A DNA stretch of 64,000 nucleotides from AC-32 sp038237925 (GCA_038237925.1 JBBRYF010000004.1:62001-126000); one strand, 5' to 3'; positions 52,269 through 60,958 are shown, numbered from the stretch's first letter. Numbers and translations: made by a program. Notes: generated by a model from the sequence alone, not told the origin.

Positions 52269-52682
52269 GTGGCCGGGCCCTCCGTCGAGCTCCTCCAGCG
52301 CATCCCGCTCTTCGCGGAGCTCGAGCCGCGCGAGCTCGAGCGGCTGAGCGGCTCGTTCAAGGAGCGCACCTTCACCGCGGGCGGCAAGGTCGCCACCGAG
52401 GGCGAGGGCGGCGTCGGATTCTTCGTGATCGAGAGCGGCGAGGCCGTCGTCCGAGTCCACGGCGACGAGCGCGGCCGCCTCGGCCCCGGCGACTACTTCG
52501 GCGACATCGCGATGATCGACCGGGGCGACCGCACCGCGTCGATCGAGGCCGAGTCCGACCTCAAGTGCTACGGCCTCACCTTCTGGGACTTCCGCCCGCT
52601 CGTGGAGGGCGACCCGCGCATCGCGTGGCCGCTGCTCCAGGCGATGGCGAAGCGGCTACGGTCCGCCGAGTCCGAGGCCTAG
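52269..52682 (+). CDS. Stand-alone cNMP-binding domain protein, paralog
   Basis: 137 residues, about 60% identical by eye to the protein at 47298 over its whole length. The cassette is YFGDIAMIDRGDRTASI, so the usual Glu that contacts the ribose is Asp, and the Arg is kept. No HTH. TAGAGT lies 6 nt before the GTG, with TTGCGA 18 bp further up as the -35 box. The 3' end overlaps the glycerate kinase gene by 27 bp. Confidence 0.9.
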   Translation: MAGPSVELLQRIPLFAELEPRELERLSGSFKERTFTAGGKVATEGEGGVGFFVIESGEAVVRVHGDERGRLGPGDYFGDIAMIDRGDRTASIEAESDLKCYGLTFWDFRPLVEGDPRIAWPLLQAMAKRLRSAESEA

Positions 52683-53570
52683 CTCCTCCAGATCATCGCG
52701 CGCACGGGCCGGGTCGCCGCTGAGCGCCCGCGCCTCGATGCCGTCTTCCACGCGACCGCCGAAGAGGACGCACGCCACGCCTAGCCGCTCGCACTCGCGT
52801 GCGACCTCCCCTGGGGCCTTGCCGTCGAAGGTCGTGCGGTCGACAGTGCCTTCGCCGGTGACGACGAGGTCGGCCCGCGCCGCGCGCTCCCGGAAGCCGA
52901 CCGCGTCGAGCACGAAGGCCGCACCGGGCACGAGCTGCGCCCCGAGCGACGCGAGCGCCACCCCGAGGCCGCCGGCCGCGCCGGCCCCGGCGAGCTTCGC
53001 GAACGTCGGCAGGTGCTCGGCGAAGCGGTGCTCGAGCTCGGCGATGTCATCTGCGAGCGCGCCCTTCTGCGGGCCGAAGCGTCGCGGGGCGTCGGCGAGC
53101 ATCGTGCGCACGTCGTAGAGCGCGATCGTCGGAGCGGGGAGGTCGTCGAGCACCTCGAGCAGGCCGGCCCCGCCGTCCATCGTGGCGGTCCCACCCAGGC
53201 AGACGAGCAGTCTCGGGCACGGCCCGACCCGCGCGAGCAACTCGCCGAGCCCGCGGCTCGAGGCCTCCCGCACGTCGAGCCGCGACGGGTCGAGCGGGAT
53301 GACCTCGGCGCTCTCGACGACGACCGTGCCGTCGGGAAGCTCCCTGATCGGCGCCTCCCGCTCGCGCCCGAACGCATCGTGCACGAGCTCCATCCGCACG
53401 ACCCGCGCCCCGAGCACGGCAGCCGTTCCCTCACCGCCGTCGGCGAGCGGAAGCTCCTCGGCCTCGGCGCCCGCCTGCCGCAAGCCGCGGGCCAGCGCGG
53501 CCGCCGCGTCCGCCGCCGAAAGGACGCCCTTGAGGCTAGAGGGGGACGCGAGCGCGCGCACGGGCGCCAT
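52656..53570 (-). CDS. Glycerate kinase (GarK/GlxK family)
   Basis: 304 residues. Typical segments: SSLKGVLSAADAAAALARGL, LPLADGGEGTAAVL, GGTATMDGGAGLLEVL, and VTGEGTVDRTTFDGKAPGEV. It phosphorylates D-glycerate to 2-phosphoglycerate. The ATG at 53570 gives the family N-terminus. It overlaps the flippase-like gene upstream by 35 bp. Confidence 0.92.
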   Translation of the reverse strand: MAPVRALASPSSLKGVLSAADAAAALARGLRQAGAEAEELPLADGGEGTAAVLGARVVRMELVHDAFGREREAPIRELPDGTVVVESAEVIPLDPSRLDVREASSRGLGELLARVGPCPRLLVCLGGTATMDGGAGLLEVLDDLPAPTIALYDVRTMLADAPRRFGPQKGALADDIAELEHRFAEHLPTFAKLAGAGAAGGLGVALASLGAQLVPGAAFVLDAVGFRERAARADLVVTGEGTVDRTTFDGKAPGEVARECERLGVACVLFGGRVEDGIEARALSGDPARARDDLEELGLGLGGP

Positions 53571-54618
53571 CGTCGCCGACCGGCTCGTCCTCGCCGGGCT
53601 CGGCCCCGGGTGTCTCGGCCTCACCCGCCCCCGGCATCCGCCGCAGCATCGCGAACGACAGGCCCTCTCGGGCGAGGAACATCAGCCCAACGCCCACGCC
53701 GACGGAAGCCTCGATCGCCTGCAGCCCGAAGCCGAAGGCGATCGCCTTGCCGATCGCAACCCCGTATGACCGCAGCGGATACGCGATCGCAGCCTGCAGC
53801 AGCCCGATGTTCCCCGGCCAGAGCGGGAAGAGCGTCGCGACGTTCATCAGCAGCAGCACGAGCCCCGCCGCGGGGAGCGGCGAGTGGATGTGAAAGGCGC
53901 GCATCGCCGTGTAGACCGCGAAGAACTGGCAGAGCCAGCCGCTGCACTGGAAGAGAGCCGCGACCGCCGCCGGCCCCGGCGCGTGCAGGACGCCGAGCCC
54001 GTGCCGCGCCATCTCGATCACACGCCTGGCCGGGCCGACGCCTTCCATCACCGACTGCTTGTGATGCCGCGCGCTCGCGAAGGCGAACGTGAACAGGCCG
54101 AGCCCGATCGCTCCGACGATCAGTAGGCTCGAGATCGCCCAGTGCGGGATCTTCGCCGTCAGCAGCACGTAGACGATCAGGCCGACGGTCGGGACGAGAT
54201 CGAAGAGCCGGTGCGCGAATACCGTCCCGATCAGGGCGGCCCACGTGCCGTTGCCGCGGCCCTCGAGCCGCAGCTTCCTCGTCAGCACCGCGACGCGCGC
54301 CAGCTCGCCGATGCGGCCCGGGAGGACGGCGTTCGCGAACAGGCCGACCGAGAACGCCGAGAAGACGAGCATGAAGCGTGGGTGTGGCGGCTCCATCGCC
54401 TGCTTGATCACGGTCCGCCAGGCGATCGCGCGCACGACGACCGAGAGCAGGTTCAGCCCGATCGCGAATGCGACCCAGTACCAGCGCACGGCGTCGAACG
54501 CGTGCCAGACCGTCCCCCAGTCCGGCCCGCGCCACAGGAGGAGCCCGACGACACCCGCCGCCGCGGCGAGCACGACCACCGTGCGCAGCAGCAGCGAGCC
54601 GGGAATGCGGAGCTTCAC
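53536..54618 (-). CDS. UPF0104/lysylphosphatidylglycerol synthase-like membrane protein
   Basis: 360 residues, eight predicted membrane helices, with the family motif FANAVLPGRIGELARVAVL and a GxGxxE-like segment near the C-terminus replaced by AIEASVGVGVGLMF. The last 30 residues are acidic and disordered. The family includes lipid flippase-like proteins and MprF membrane halves. It overlaps the glycosyltransferase stop (ATGA), suggesting joint work in glycolipid assembly. Confidence 0.88.
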   Translation of the reverse strand: MKLRIPGSLLLRTVVVLAAAAGVVGLLLWRGPDWGTVWHAFDAVRWYWVAFAIGLNLLSVVVRAIAWRTVIKQAMEPPHPRFMLVFSAFSVGLFANAVLPGRIGELARVAVLTRKLRLEGRGNGTWAALIGTVFAHRLFDLVPTVGLIVYVLLTAKIPHWAISSLLIVGAIGLGLFTFAFASARHHKQSVMEGVGPARRVIEMARHGLGVLHAPGPAAVAALFQCSGWLCQFFAVYTAMRAFHIHSPLPAAGLVLLLMNVATLFPLWPGNIGLLQAAIAYPLRSYGVAIGKAIAFGFGLQAIEASVGVGVGLMFLAREGLSFAMLRRMPGAGEAETPGAEPGEDEPVGDDGARARARVPL

Positions 54619-55730
54619 GCGAGCTCCCCGTAGATCGCCGCCAGGCGACGGCCGATGTCGTCCCAGGAGTACCGCTCTTGCGCGAGCCCCCGCGCGGCCA
54701 AGCCGAAGCGCTCGCGGCGCGGCTCGTCTTCGAGCAACGCCACCACCGCGTCCGCCAGCGCGTCGGGATCTCCCGGCGGGACGAGCACCCCTGTCTCGTC
54801 CGTCATGACGTCACGGTAGCCGCTGATGTCGGAGGCGACGACCGCCGTGGCGCAGGCGAAGGCGCGAGTGAGCACCATGCCGAAGCTCTCGCCGCCGAGC
54901 GACGGCGCCACGAGTGCCTTTGCGCTCAGCAGCTCGGCGGTCAGGTCGTCCTGGCTGAGGAAGCCGAGCGCGTCGATGCCCGAGTCGTCGATCCCCGCCC
55001 TCGTGACGGCGAGGCGCACTATCAGCGGGTCCGCGCCGACGAGCCGCAACCGCGCGCCGGTGCGGCGATGGATCTCCGGCCATGCTCGCAGCAGCACCGG
55101 CATCCCCTTGCGCGGATCGTGGCGGCCGATGAACACGATCCGGTGCTCGCGGCCGCTCGGGTAGGCGTGCTCCGGGATCAAAACGCCGTTCGGGATCACG
55201 TCGTACTCGCCGGGGAACCACCGCGACGCCGACTCGCGCGCAGCGTCGGAGACCGCGACCCGCCGGTCGATGCGATCCATCAGGAAGCCCCAGACCGGCC
55301 GGCCGGCGTGGAGCCAGCCGAGCCCGCCGGAGGCGTGGAAGGTCGCGACGATCGGGCAGCGCGCCCACGCCATTACGGCCGTGCAGATGATCGGCGTCAT
55401 CGGCTCGTGCAGGTGCACGACGTCGAAGCGCTCGTCTGCGAGCACGCTCTTGATCCTCGAAATCGACCGCGGGCTGAGCACGATGTTCGGCAGCGCGCCG
55501 TTCGCCGGCACGATCACCGAGCGCCCGACCGGGATCACGTCGGGCGGCGGCGTGCCGTGCCGCCCGTGCCGCGGGTGCAGCACGCGCGTGAAGCTCCCGG
55601 GCGGGTCGTTCCCGATGATCGTCCGCGTCTCGACCCCGAGCCGCTGCAGCGACTCCGCTTGGAGCTCCGCGTGCTCGGGCACGGCTCCCCAGTAGGACCA
55701 CGAGTACGGAACGACGATGCCGACCTTCAT
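54615..55730 (-). CDS. GT4 glycosyltransferase, PimA-like
   Basis: 371 residues, GT-B fold. The N-terminus VGIVVPYSWSYWGAVPEHAE and the donor-site segment SLGGESFGMVLTRAFA with an ASDISGYRDV loop resemble phosphatidylinositol mannosyltransferase PimA. It would transfer mannose or another sugar from a nucleotide donor to a lipid on the inner face of the membrane. It is the first gene of a three-gene run with the flippase-like protein and glycerate kinase. Confidence 0.87.
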   Translation of the reverse strand: MKVGIVVPYSWSYWGAVPEHAELQAESLQRLGVETRTIIGNDPPGSFTRVLHPRHGRHGTPPPDVIPVGRSVIVPANGALPNIVLSPRSISRIKSVLADERFDVVHLHEPMTPIICTAVMAWARCPIVATFHASGGLGWLHAGRPVWGFLMDRIDRRVAVSDAARESASRWFPGEYDVIPNGVLIPEHAYPSGREHRIVFIGRHDPRKGMPVLLRAWPEIHRRTGARLRLVGADPLIVRLAVTRAGIDDSGIDALGFLSQDDLTAELLSAKALVAPSLGGESFGMVLTRAFACATAVVASDISGYRDVMTDETGVLVPPGDPDALADAVVALLEDEPRRERFGLAARGLAQERYSWDDIGRRLAAIYGELA

Positions 55731-55748
55731 CGCGCCCGATTCTGACGG

Positions 55749-56660
55749 CTACTGCGCTTGGGGCCGCGAAGTCAACGTGACAGGCCGGCCGAGCAGCCTC
55801 GCGCTGCCGCCGTTGCCGCCGCCCTCGTACTCCAGGCTGCGGGCGTCGAACACGCTCCACGACGCGGCCTGGTCATCACGATGCCTTCGGCCCTTGTAGT
55901 CGCGGTACTCGTAGTGGACCTCGAGCACGTACACCGGACCGTCGGCGCGCGTCGGGTCGCGTTGCCAGCCGAGCGACTTCTCCGTCGTCCTGCGCAGCGA
56001 CGAGTAGACACGAGCGTCGAACGCGTGAGGCTGATCGAGCAGCTCGCCGCCGAACGTCTCGTAGCGAAGAACCGCCAGCGCGACACGATCCGGCCGCCCG
56101 CGCGGCGTGATGCGGAGACGGCCCGCCTCGATCGCCGCGCGTCGCTCGCGCGCAAGGCGCCGATCTTGCCGCTGCGTTCGGAGAACCAGTGCGGTGTTGG
56201 CCACGTTCCGCTTCCGCTCGGCAGGAGTGACGCGAGGCGTGCCGAGCTCTCGCTCGGCGACTCCTGCGCCAGCGTCGTCGAGCAGCTGCGACCAGCTGTC
56301 CGCGGCGTCGCCCTGGCCGGGGACCCAGCCGCAAGTCGAAGGCGGGAAGGTGGCTTCGATCGCGTAGCCGCGATAGCTCCCGCTGACCCGGAAGGATTCG
56401 TAAGCGCCGGAGGGACACGAATGATCGAAAGCCGGGCCTCCTACGAGCAGCTTCGGCTCGCGTCGCAGCTCGGCGCAGATCGCCACCGGGTGCGGCGCGG
56501 TTCCGCCGGCCGGATCGCAGGTGAGACGGTACGCGCGAACCCCTGAGCGGTCGGCGCGCTCGATCTTCAGCTTGGTAGCCGCAGCGTGCCCGCCGCCGCC
56601 GCAGCCGGCGACAGCCGACACCAGCGCCAGCAGCGCGACCCCGCGAAGCGCGCGCCTCAC
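55749..56660 (-). CDS. Lipoprotein with a subtilisin-inhibitor-like (SSI) domain
   Basis: 303 residues from the GTG at 56660; a longer frame from 56735 would spoil the signal. The lipobox is LVSAVAGC with the lipid-modified Cys followed by GGGG. Residues about 40-135 have the SSI-like pattern LTCDPAGGTAPHPVAICAEL, CPSGAYESFRVSGSYRGYAI and a later Cys in PPSTCGWVPG. SSI proteins block subtilisins. The remaining 170 residues are of unknown fold. It is divergent from the patatin gene. Confidence 0.75.
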   Translation of the reverse strand: MRRALRGVALLALVSAVAGCGGGGHAAATKLKIERADRSGVRAYRLTCDPAGGTAPHPVAICAELRREPKLLVGGPAFDHSCPSGAYESFRVSGSYRGYAIEATFPPSTCGWVPGQGDAADSWSQLLDDAGAGVAERELGTPRVTPAERKRNVANTALVLRTQRQDRRLARERRAAIEAGRLRITPRGRPDRVALAVLRYETFGGELLDQPHAFDARVYSSLRRTTEKSLGWQRDPTRADGPVYVLEVHYEYRDYKGRRHRDDQAASWSVFDARSLEYEGGGNGGSARLLGRPVTLTSRPQAQ

Positions 56661-56813
56661 GCTTTCAGTAGACGCGCGGCGCGAACAAAAGGTTGGATCG
56701 GGCCGCGGCGTCTCTCCGAGTGATACCCCCGGCACTTCACACTCGGGAAGAGTGCGGCGAGCAACTCGCCGCGGCCCGTGGTCAAATCGTCGGCAGCCGG
56801 AGCGCCGCCCTGC

Positions 56814-56979
56814 TGACCCGGATGGGTCAAATGCCTACCGGCCGCCCCGCCGCGGGCGGCCGGTAGGAAGTGGCTCGGGCCGCGGGCCGCGGGGGGAAGG
56901 CGTGGGCACACCTTGCGTACCCGAGCTGGTGCCGAGCTTTTCATCCAACTGCGGCCGGCGTCATGACCCGCGTGGGTCA
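56814..56979. promoter_or_regulatory. Paired operators and a strong hairpin upstream of the patatin gene
   Basis: The 370-bp gap between the lipoprotein and patatin starts holds TGACCCGGATGGGTCA (56814-56829) and TGACCCGCGTGGGTCA (56964-56979), two 6-4-6 inverted repeats exactly 150 bp apart. Between them is a perfect 14-bp stem, CCTACCGGCCGCCC with GGGCGGCCGGTAGG (56834-56867). The arrangement suggests two operators for one dimeric regulator, possibly looping, plus a terminator or attenuator. The regulator is not identified. Confidence 0.65.
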
Positions 56980-57031
56980 ACTCGGCGGTAGACCCTCGCT
57001 CCGAGGAGGCGTATGGTCGGCCGCGCCGCCA

Positions 57032-58711
57032 GTGACCGAGGAACGGGTACAGCCGAAGCTCGGCCTCGCCCTGTCAGGGGGCGGGCATCGCGCGGCCTTC
57101 TTCCACATCGGCCTCCTCGCACGGCTCGCCGAGCTCGGGCTGTTGCGGCCGATCCAGGTGATCTCGACCGTCTCCGGCGGCTCGATCGTCGGCGCTCTCT
57201 ACTACCTGCACGTCAAGAACCTGCTCGAGTCGAAGGCCGACGCGGAGATCGCGGACGCCGACTATGCCGACCTCGTACGCCAGGTCGAGCGCGAGTACCG
57301 CGAGGCGGCCGCGAGCAACGTGCGCGGATCCGGCTGGGCGAACCCGCTGAAGAACTTCCAGATGGCGTTGCCCACGTACTCCCGCACCGATCGCGTCGCC
57401 GAGCTCTACGAGCGGCGCTTCTACTCCAAGGCGTGGGGCGATCGCCCCCGCCGCGGCGGCCGGATCGCGATGCGCGACCTGCTGATCGCGCCGAAGGGCT
57501 TCGAGGGCCGCTTCGACCCGGACGTCGAGAACCCGAAACGGAACGCGCCCGTCCCGATCCTGCTGCTCGAGGCGACCACGCTGAACACCGGCCACAACTG
57601 GCGCTTCGAGGCGATGTACATGGGCGAGCCGCCGCGCCAGGGCACCGCCGACCAGTCGGCCCGCGAGGACGTCGACAAGAACGCAATCCTCCAGCGGACG
57701 AAGTGGGACGACCTTCCCGAAGCCTGCCGCGACTTCCCGCTCGGCGGCGCCGTGGCCTCGTCCGCGTGCTTCCCCGGCGGCTTCCCGCCGATGGTCGTGC
57801 CCGGCCTCTTCGACGACCTGACGGTCGAGCTCGTCGACGGCGGCGTCCACGACAACCAGGGCGTCGAAGGCCTCGTCGACCGCGACTGCACGAACTGGAT
57901 CATCAGCGACGGCTCCGGCCAGATGCCCGACCTCGCCCGGCCGTCCACGAGACTCCCGGCAGTCCTCGGCCGCGTGATCTCCATCTACGGCGACGCCGAG
58001 CGCGAGCAGCGGCTGCTGCAACTGCTGAGCCGAGGCGGCGCCGCGTTCATGCACCTCCAGACCGGCCTGCCGGCGCGCGAGCGCACTCCCGGGGGGAAAG
58101 TCTCCGAGACGGCAACCACCCTGGAGTCGACCGACTTCGGCGTGCTCGAGGACGTCCAGCGCGCGCTCGCGCAGGTACGCACCGACCTCGACTCGTTCTG
58201 CGAGGTCGAGGCCTGGTCGCTGATGGCCGACGCCTACCAGCTCACCGGCAAGATCGTCCCGACGCGGACCGAGCTCGCCGCGCTCGGCACTCCAGGCCCT
58301 GCTCAGGACTGGGCGTTCGGCGTCGTCGCGGAACAACTCGCGCAGCCGAGCAAGCGGTTCCTGAAGGTGCTGCACACCTCCAAGCAGCGCTTCCTCAAGC
58401 CCGCGCGGATGACGCCGGTCCTGCTGCCGCTCACCCTGCTGCTGCTGCTCGCCGGAGTCGGCGCTGCCGCGTACGGGCTCTGGTTGCTCCTGACTCCGCA
58501 CGGCACCGCCCTCTTCATCGGGACCCTCGCCGTCCTCGGCGCGCTCGCGATCTACGCCAACTCGGAGAAGGCGTACGTGAAGCCGGTCGCGATCGGCATC
58601 TTCGACGTCGTGCTGCCCGCGCTGCTCGCGCTGCCGCTCGTGCTGATCTCGTGGCTCCAGCTCGGAGCCGGCCGCTGGTGGCTCTCGCTCGGACGCGCAA
58701 CGCGCCTCTAA
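57032..58711 (+). CDS. Patatin-like phospholipase with C-terminal membrane domain
   Basis: 559 residues from the GTG at 57032; in-frame starts at 56963 or 56870 would run over the operators. The patatin motifs are intact: oxyanion LALSGGGHRAAFFHIG, nucleophile STVSGGSIVGA, and catalytic Asp in LVDGGVHDNQG. The last 110 residues contain three hydrophobic segments (VLLPLTLLLLLAGVGAAAYG; ALFIGTLAVLGALAIYA; VVLPALLALPLVLISWLQL). It is probably a membrane-bound lipid acyl hydrolase. Confidence 0.87.
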   Translation: MTEERVQPKLGLALSGGGHRAAFFHIGLLARLAELGLLRPIQVISTVSGGSIVGALYYLHVKNLLESKADAEIADADYADLVRQVEREYREAAASNVRGSGWANPLKNFQMALPTYSRTDRVAELYERRFYSKAWGDRPRRGGRIAMRDLLIAPKGFEGRFDPDVENPKRNAPVPILLLEATTLNTGHNWRFEAMYMGEPPRQGTADQSAREDVDKNAILQRTKWDDLPEACRDFPLGGAVASSACFPGGFPPMVVPGLFDDLTVELVDGGVHDNQGVEGLVDRDCTNWIISDGSGQMPDLARPSTRLPAVLGRVISIYGDAEREQRLLQLLSRGGAAFMHLQTGLPARERTPGGKVSETATTLESTDFGVLEDVQRALAQVRTDLDSFCEVEAWSLMADAYQLTGKIVPTRTELAALGTPGPAQDWAFGVVAEQLAQPSKRFLKVLHTSKQRFLKPARMTPVLLPLTLLLLLAGVGAAAYGLWLLLTPHGTALFIGTLAVLGALAIYANSEKAYVKPVAIGIFDVVLPALLALPLVLISWLQLGAGRWWLSLGRATRL

Positions 58712-58781
58712 CCCCAAACGGGGCTGCTTTAGCCCCCAAAAAGGGCATGACTAACGGCGCCATCGCGCCGATCTCGGTGGT

Positions 58782-59546
58782 GTGCGCGTACGCATTGCCA
58801 CCGTTGTCGGTCTTGTCCTCGCCGTTGCACTTGCAGGCGGGCTCTCGGTGCACGCACAGCCGGTGCGGACGGCGACGCCGCACCTCGCGAGGCACGTCGC
58901 CGCGCGGCCCGCGCCGCAGAAGCGCTCCGTTCGGCCGCAGAAGCGCCCCGTTCGCCGGCCGGGCACGGTCGTTGCCTACGTTCGCGCCGGCCGCACGGTC
59001 GCGGTACGAAGCGCCCCCGGTGGCCCCGTCGTAGCTCGACTCTCGTCGCGCACCGAATTCGGCTCGCCCCGCACCCTCGCCGTCACGCGCGTCACCCACG
59101 GCCTGCGCGTGATCACGACCGAGCTCGCCAACAGCCGCACCGGCTGGGTGGACGCGCCCGGCGCGCTCCGCCTGAGCCGGACCACGCTGAGCCTCGACGT
59201 CGACCTCTCGACCCGGCTGTTGCGCGTGCGCAGCGGCGGTCACCTGCTCCGAGCGATCCGCGTCGGGATCGGTGCGCCCGGAACCGCAACGCCCACGGGC
59301 CGCTTTGCGATCACAGACAAGCTTCGGGGCGCCGACTACTCAGCGGTCTACGGGTGCTGCATCCTCGCCCTCTCCGGCCACCAGACGAACCTCCCACCCG
59401 GCTGGACGGGCGGGAGCCGTCTCGCCATTCACGGCGGCTCCACAGCAGGCGCCGTCAGCACCGGCTGCCTTCATGCCGACGAGGTCGATCTGCGCTACCT
59501 GATGCGCTCGATCCCGCTCGGCGCGCAGATCACCATTCATCCGTAG
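58782..59546 (+). CDS. L,D-transpeptidase (YkuD family)
   Basis: 254 residues. Signal peptide or anchor (IATVVGLVLAVALAGGLSVH), basic linker, an SH3-like middle, and a C-terminal YkuD domain with the catalytic motif LAIHGG...SAGC-type sequence GAVSTGCLHADEVDLRYL. It makes 3-3 crosslinks in peptidoglycan. The GTG start is set by the signal peptide. Hairpins precede it at 58720-58736 (GGGGCT/AGCCCC). Confidence 0.9.
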   Translation: MRVRIATVVGLVLAVALAGGLSVHAQPVRTATPHLARHVAARPAPQKRSVRPQKRPVRRPGTVVAYVRAGRTVAVRSAPGGPVVARLSSRTEFGSPRTLAVTRVTHGLRVITTELANSRTGWVDAPGALRLSRTTLSLDVDLSTRLLRVRSGGHLLRAIRVGIGAPGTATPTGRFAITDKLRGADYSAVYGCCILALSGHQTNLPPGWTGGSRLAIHGGSTAGAVSTGCLHADEVDLRYLMRSIPLGAQITIHP

Positions 59547-59556
59547 ACTCGCCGGC

Positions 59557-60570
59557 ATGGTCGAAGAGGGCCTCGCCGAGCTCCACACGCACCTCGGCGC
59601 GTCGGTTGCCTCCGAGATCATGTGGAGCCTCGCCCACGAGCAGGGCATCGCGCTCCCGGTCAAGGACTACTGGGAGTTCGACCGGCTCGTCACGATCGCC
59701 GACCCGCGTCGCGTCGACTCGCTCGACGCCCTCGACCAGATCTACCACTGGACCGAGCTGATCCAATCGAGCCCGCTCGCCGTCGAGCGCTCGGTGCACA
59801 CGGCGATCGGCGGCGCCTACCGCTCGCAGCACATCACGACGCTCGAGCTCCGCTTCAACCCGATGAAGCGCAACCGCGGCGGCGAGCGCGACCTCGACCA
59901 CATCATCATGGCGGCCAGTCGCGGGCTCGACCGCGCGAGCCTCGAGTACCCGCTCGTGCGCTCGGGCCTGATCCTGATGATGGACCGCACCTTCGACGAG
60001 CGGCAGAACGCCACCATCGTCGAGAAGGCGATCCGCTACGCGCCGCGCGGGGTCGTCGGCGTCGACATCGCCGGCCCGCGCCCGGGCGGCGGGCGCTACC
60101 CGTATCGCGACCTCCAGCCGCTCGTCGAGGAGGCGCGCAACGCCGGCCTCGGCGTGACCATCCACGTCGGCGAGGAGGGCGAAGAGCATGGCGACGCCGA
60201 GATCGGGGAGGTGGTCGAGTACCTGCGCCCCGACCGGATCGGCCACGGCATCCTCGCCGCCCGCAACCCCGACCTGATGGCGGCGCTACGCGAGCAGGAG
60301 ATCGTGCTCGAGATCTGCCCCACGTCGAACCTGCTGACCCGCGCGCTTCCCGACGAGGACGCCGTGCGCGAGACCTTCCGCGCCTTCGTCGAGCACGGCG
60401 TTCAGTTCACGATCGCCACCGACGGGCCCGAGATGATGCGAACGCACCTACGCGACGAGTTCGAGCTGCTCGAGCGGATCGGCGCGCTCAGCGAGGACGA
60501 GCTGACCGAGGCGAACGCACGCGGCCACGAGGCCAGCTTCGTCGGCCGCGTAGCGCAGCGCGTCACGTAG
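59557..60570 (+). CDS. Adenosine deaminase family protein
   Basis: 337 residues. Metal and catalytic motifs in order: HTHLGAS (residues about 10-16), HVGEEGEEHGD, RIGHGILA, CPTSNLLT and TDGPEMM. The layout fits adenosine or adenine deaminase; the TDGP rather than TDDP motif leaves the precise substrate open. TAGACT lies 7 nt before the ATG. It adds a purine-salvage step to the window. Confidence 0.9.
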   Translation: MVEEGLAELHTHLGASVASEIMWSLAHEQGIALPVKDYWEFDRLVTIADPRRVDSLDALDQIYHWTELIQSSPLAVERSVHTAIGGAYRSQHITTLELRFNPMKRNRGGERDLDHIIMAASRGLDRASLEYPLVRSGLILMMDRTFDERQNATIVEKAIRYAPRGVVGVDIAGPRPGGGRYPYRDLQPLVEEARNAGLGVTIHVGEEGEEHGDAEIGEVVEYLRPDRIGHGILAARNPDLMAALREQEIVLEICPTSNLLTRALPDEDAVRETFRAFVEHGVQFTIATDGPEMMRTHLRDEFELLERIGALSEDELTEANARGHEASFVGRVAQRVT

Positions 60571-60685
60571 GGCGGAGCGGATCCAGCCGGGGCCACCGCA
60601 GAGTTCGTACCCCGTTGGGCGTAGACCCCAAGTTACGCCGCGCGGGCAATAGGCACAGCACGGGGCCGTTGTTAGCGTCGCCGCC

Positions 60686-60952
60686 ATGGTCACAGTCCTG
60701 CATGAGGGGCCGCCGGTGATCACGGATCGGCAGCTTCAGGTGATCGAGCTGATCGCCGCCGGATACTCGAACGACGAGGTCGCGCGTCGCCTCGGCATCT
60801 CGCCGAGAACCGCAAAGGCCCACTCGGACGTCCTCCGGCAGAAGCTCGGCTGCGCACGGCGTCGGCAGATTCCAAGCGCGTACCGAACGATCACCGGCCG
60901 CGACCCCCTCTCCCAAAGCCTCGGAGCAGGACTACCCGCTCCGGGGGACTGA
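60686..60952 (+). CDS. Small LuxR-type DNA-binding protein
   Basis: 88 residues consisting of a LuxR/GerE helix-turn-helix (ITDRQLQVIELIAAGYSNDE, VARRLGISPRTAKAHSDVLR) and a short tail. No receiver or sensor domain. TAGCGT lies 7 nt before the ATG. It is just upstream of the large LAL regulator, whose C-terminal domain is of the same type. Confidence 0.88.
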   Translation: MVTVLHEGPPVITDRQLQVIELIAAGYSNDEVARRLGISPRTAKAHSDVLRQKLGCARRRQIPSAYRTITGRDPLSQSLGAGLPAPGD

Positions 60953-60958
60953 CGGCAC

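Noticed and set aside
57013..59034. 673-codon frame starting ATG after GAGGAGGC near the patatin start
   Set aside because: The ribosome-binding site looks good, but this frame has Arg/Ala-rich shadow composition; the patatin motifs are in the neighbouring frame.
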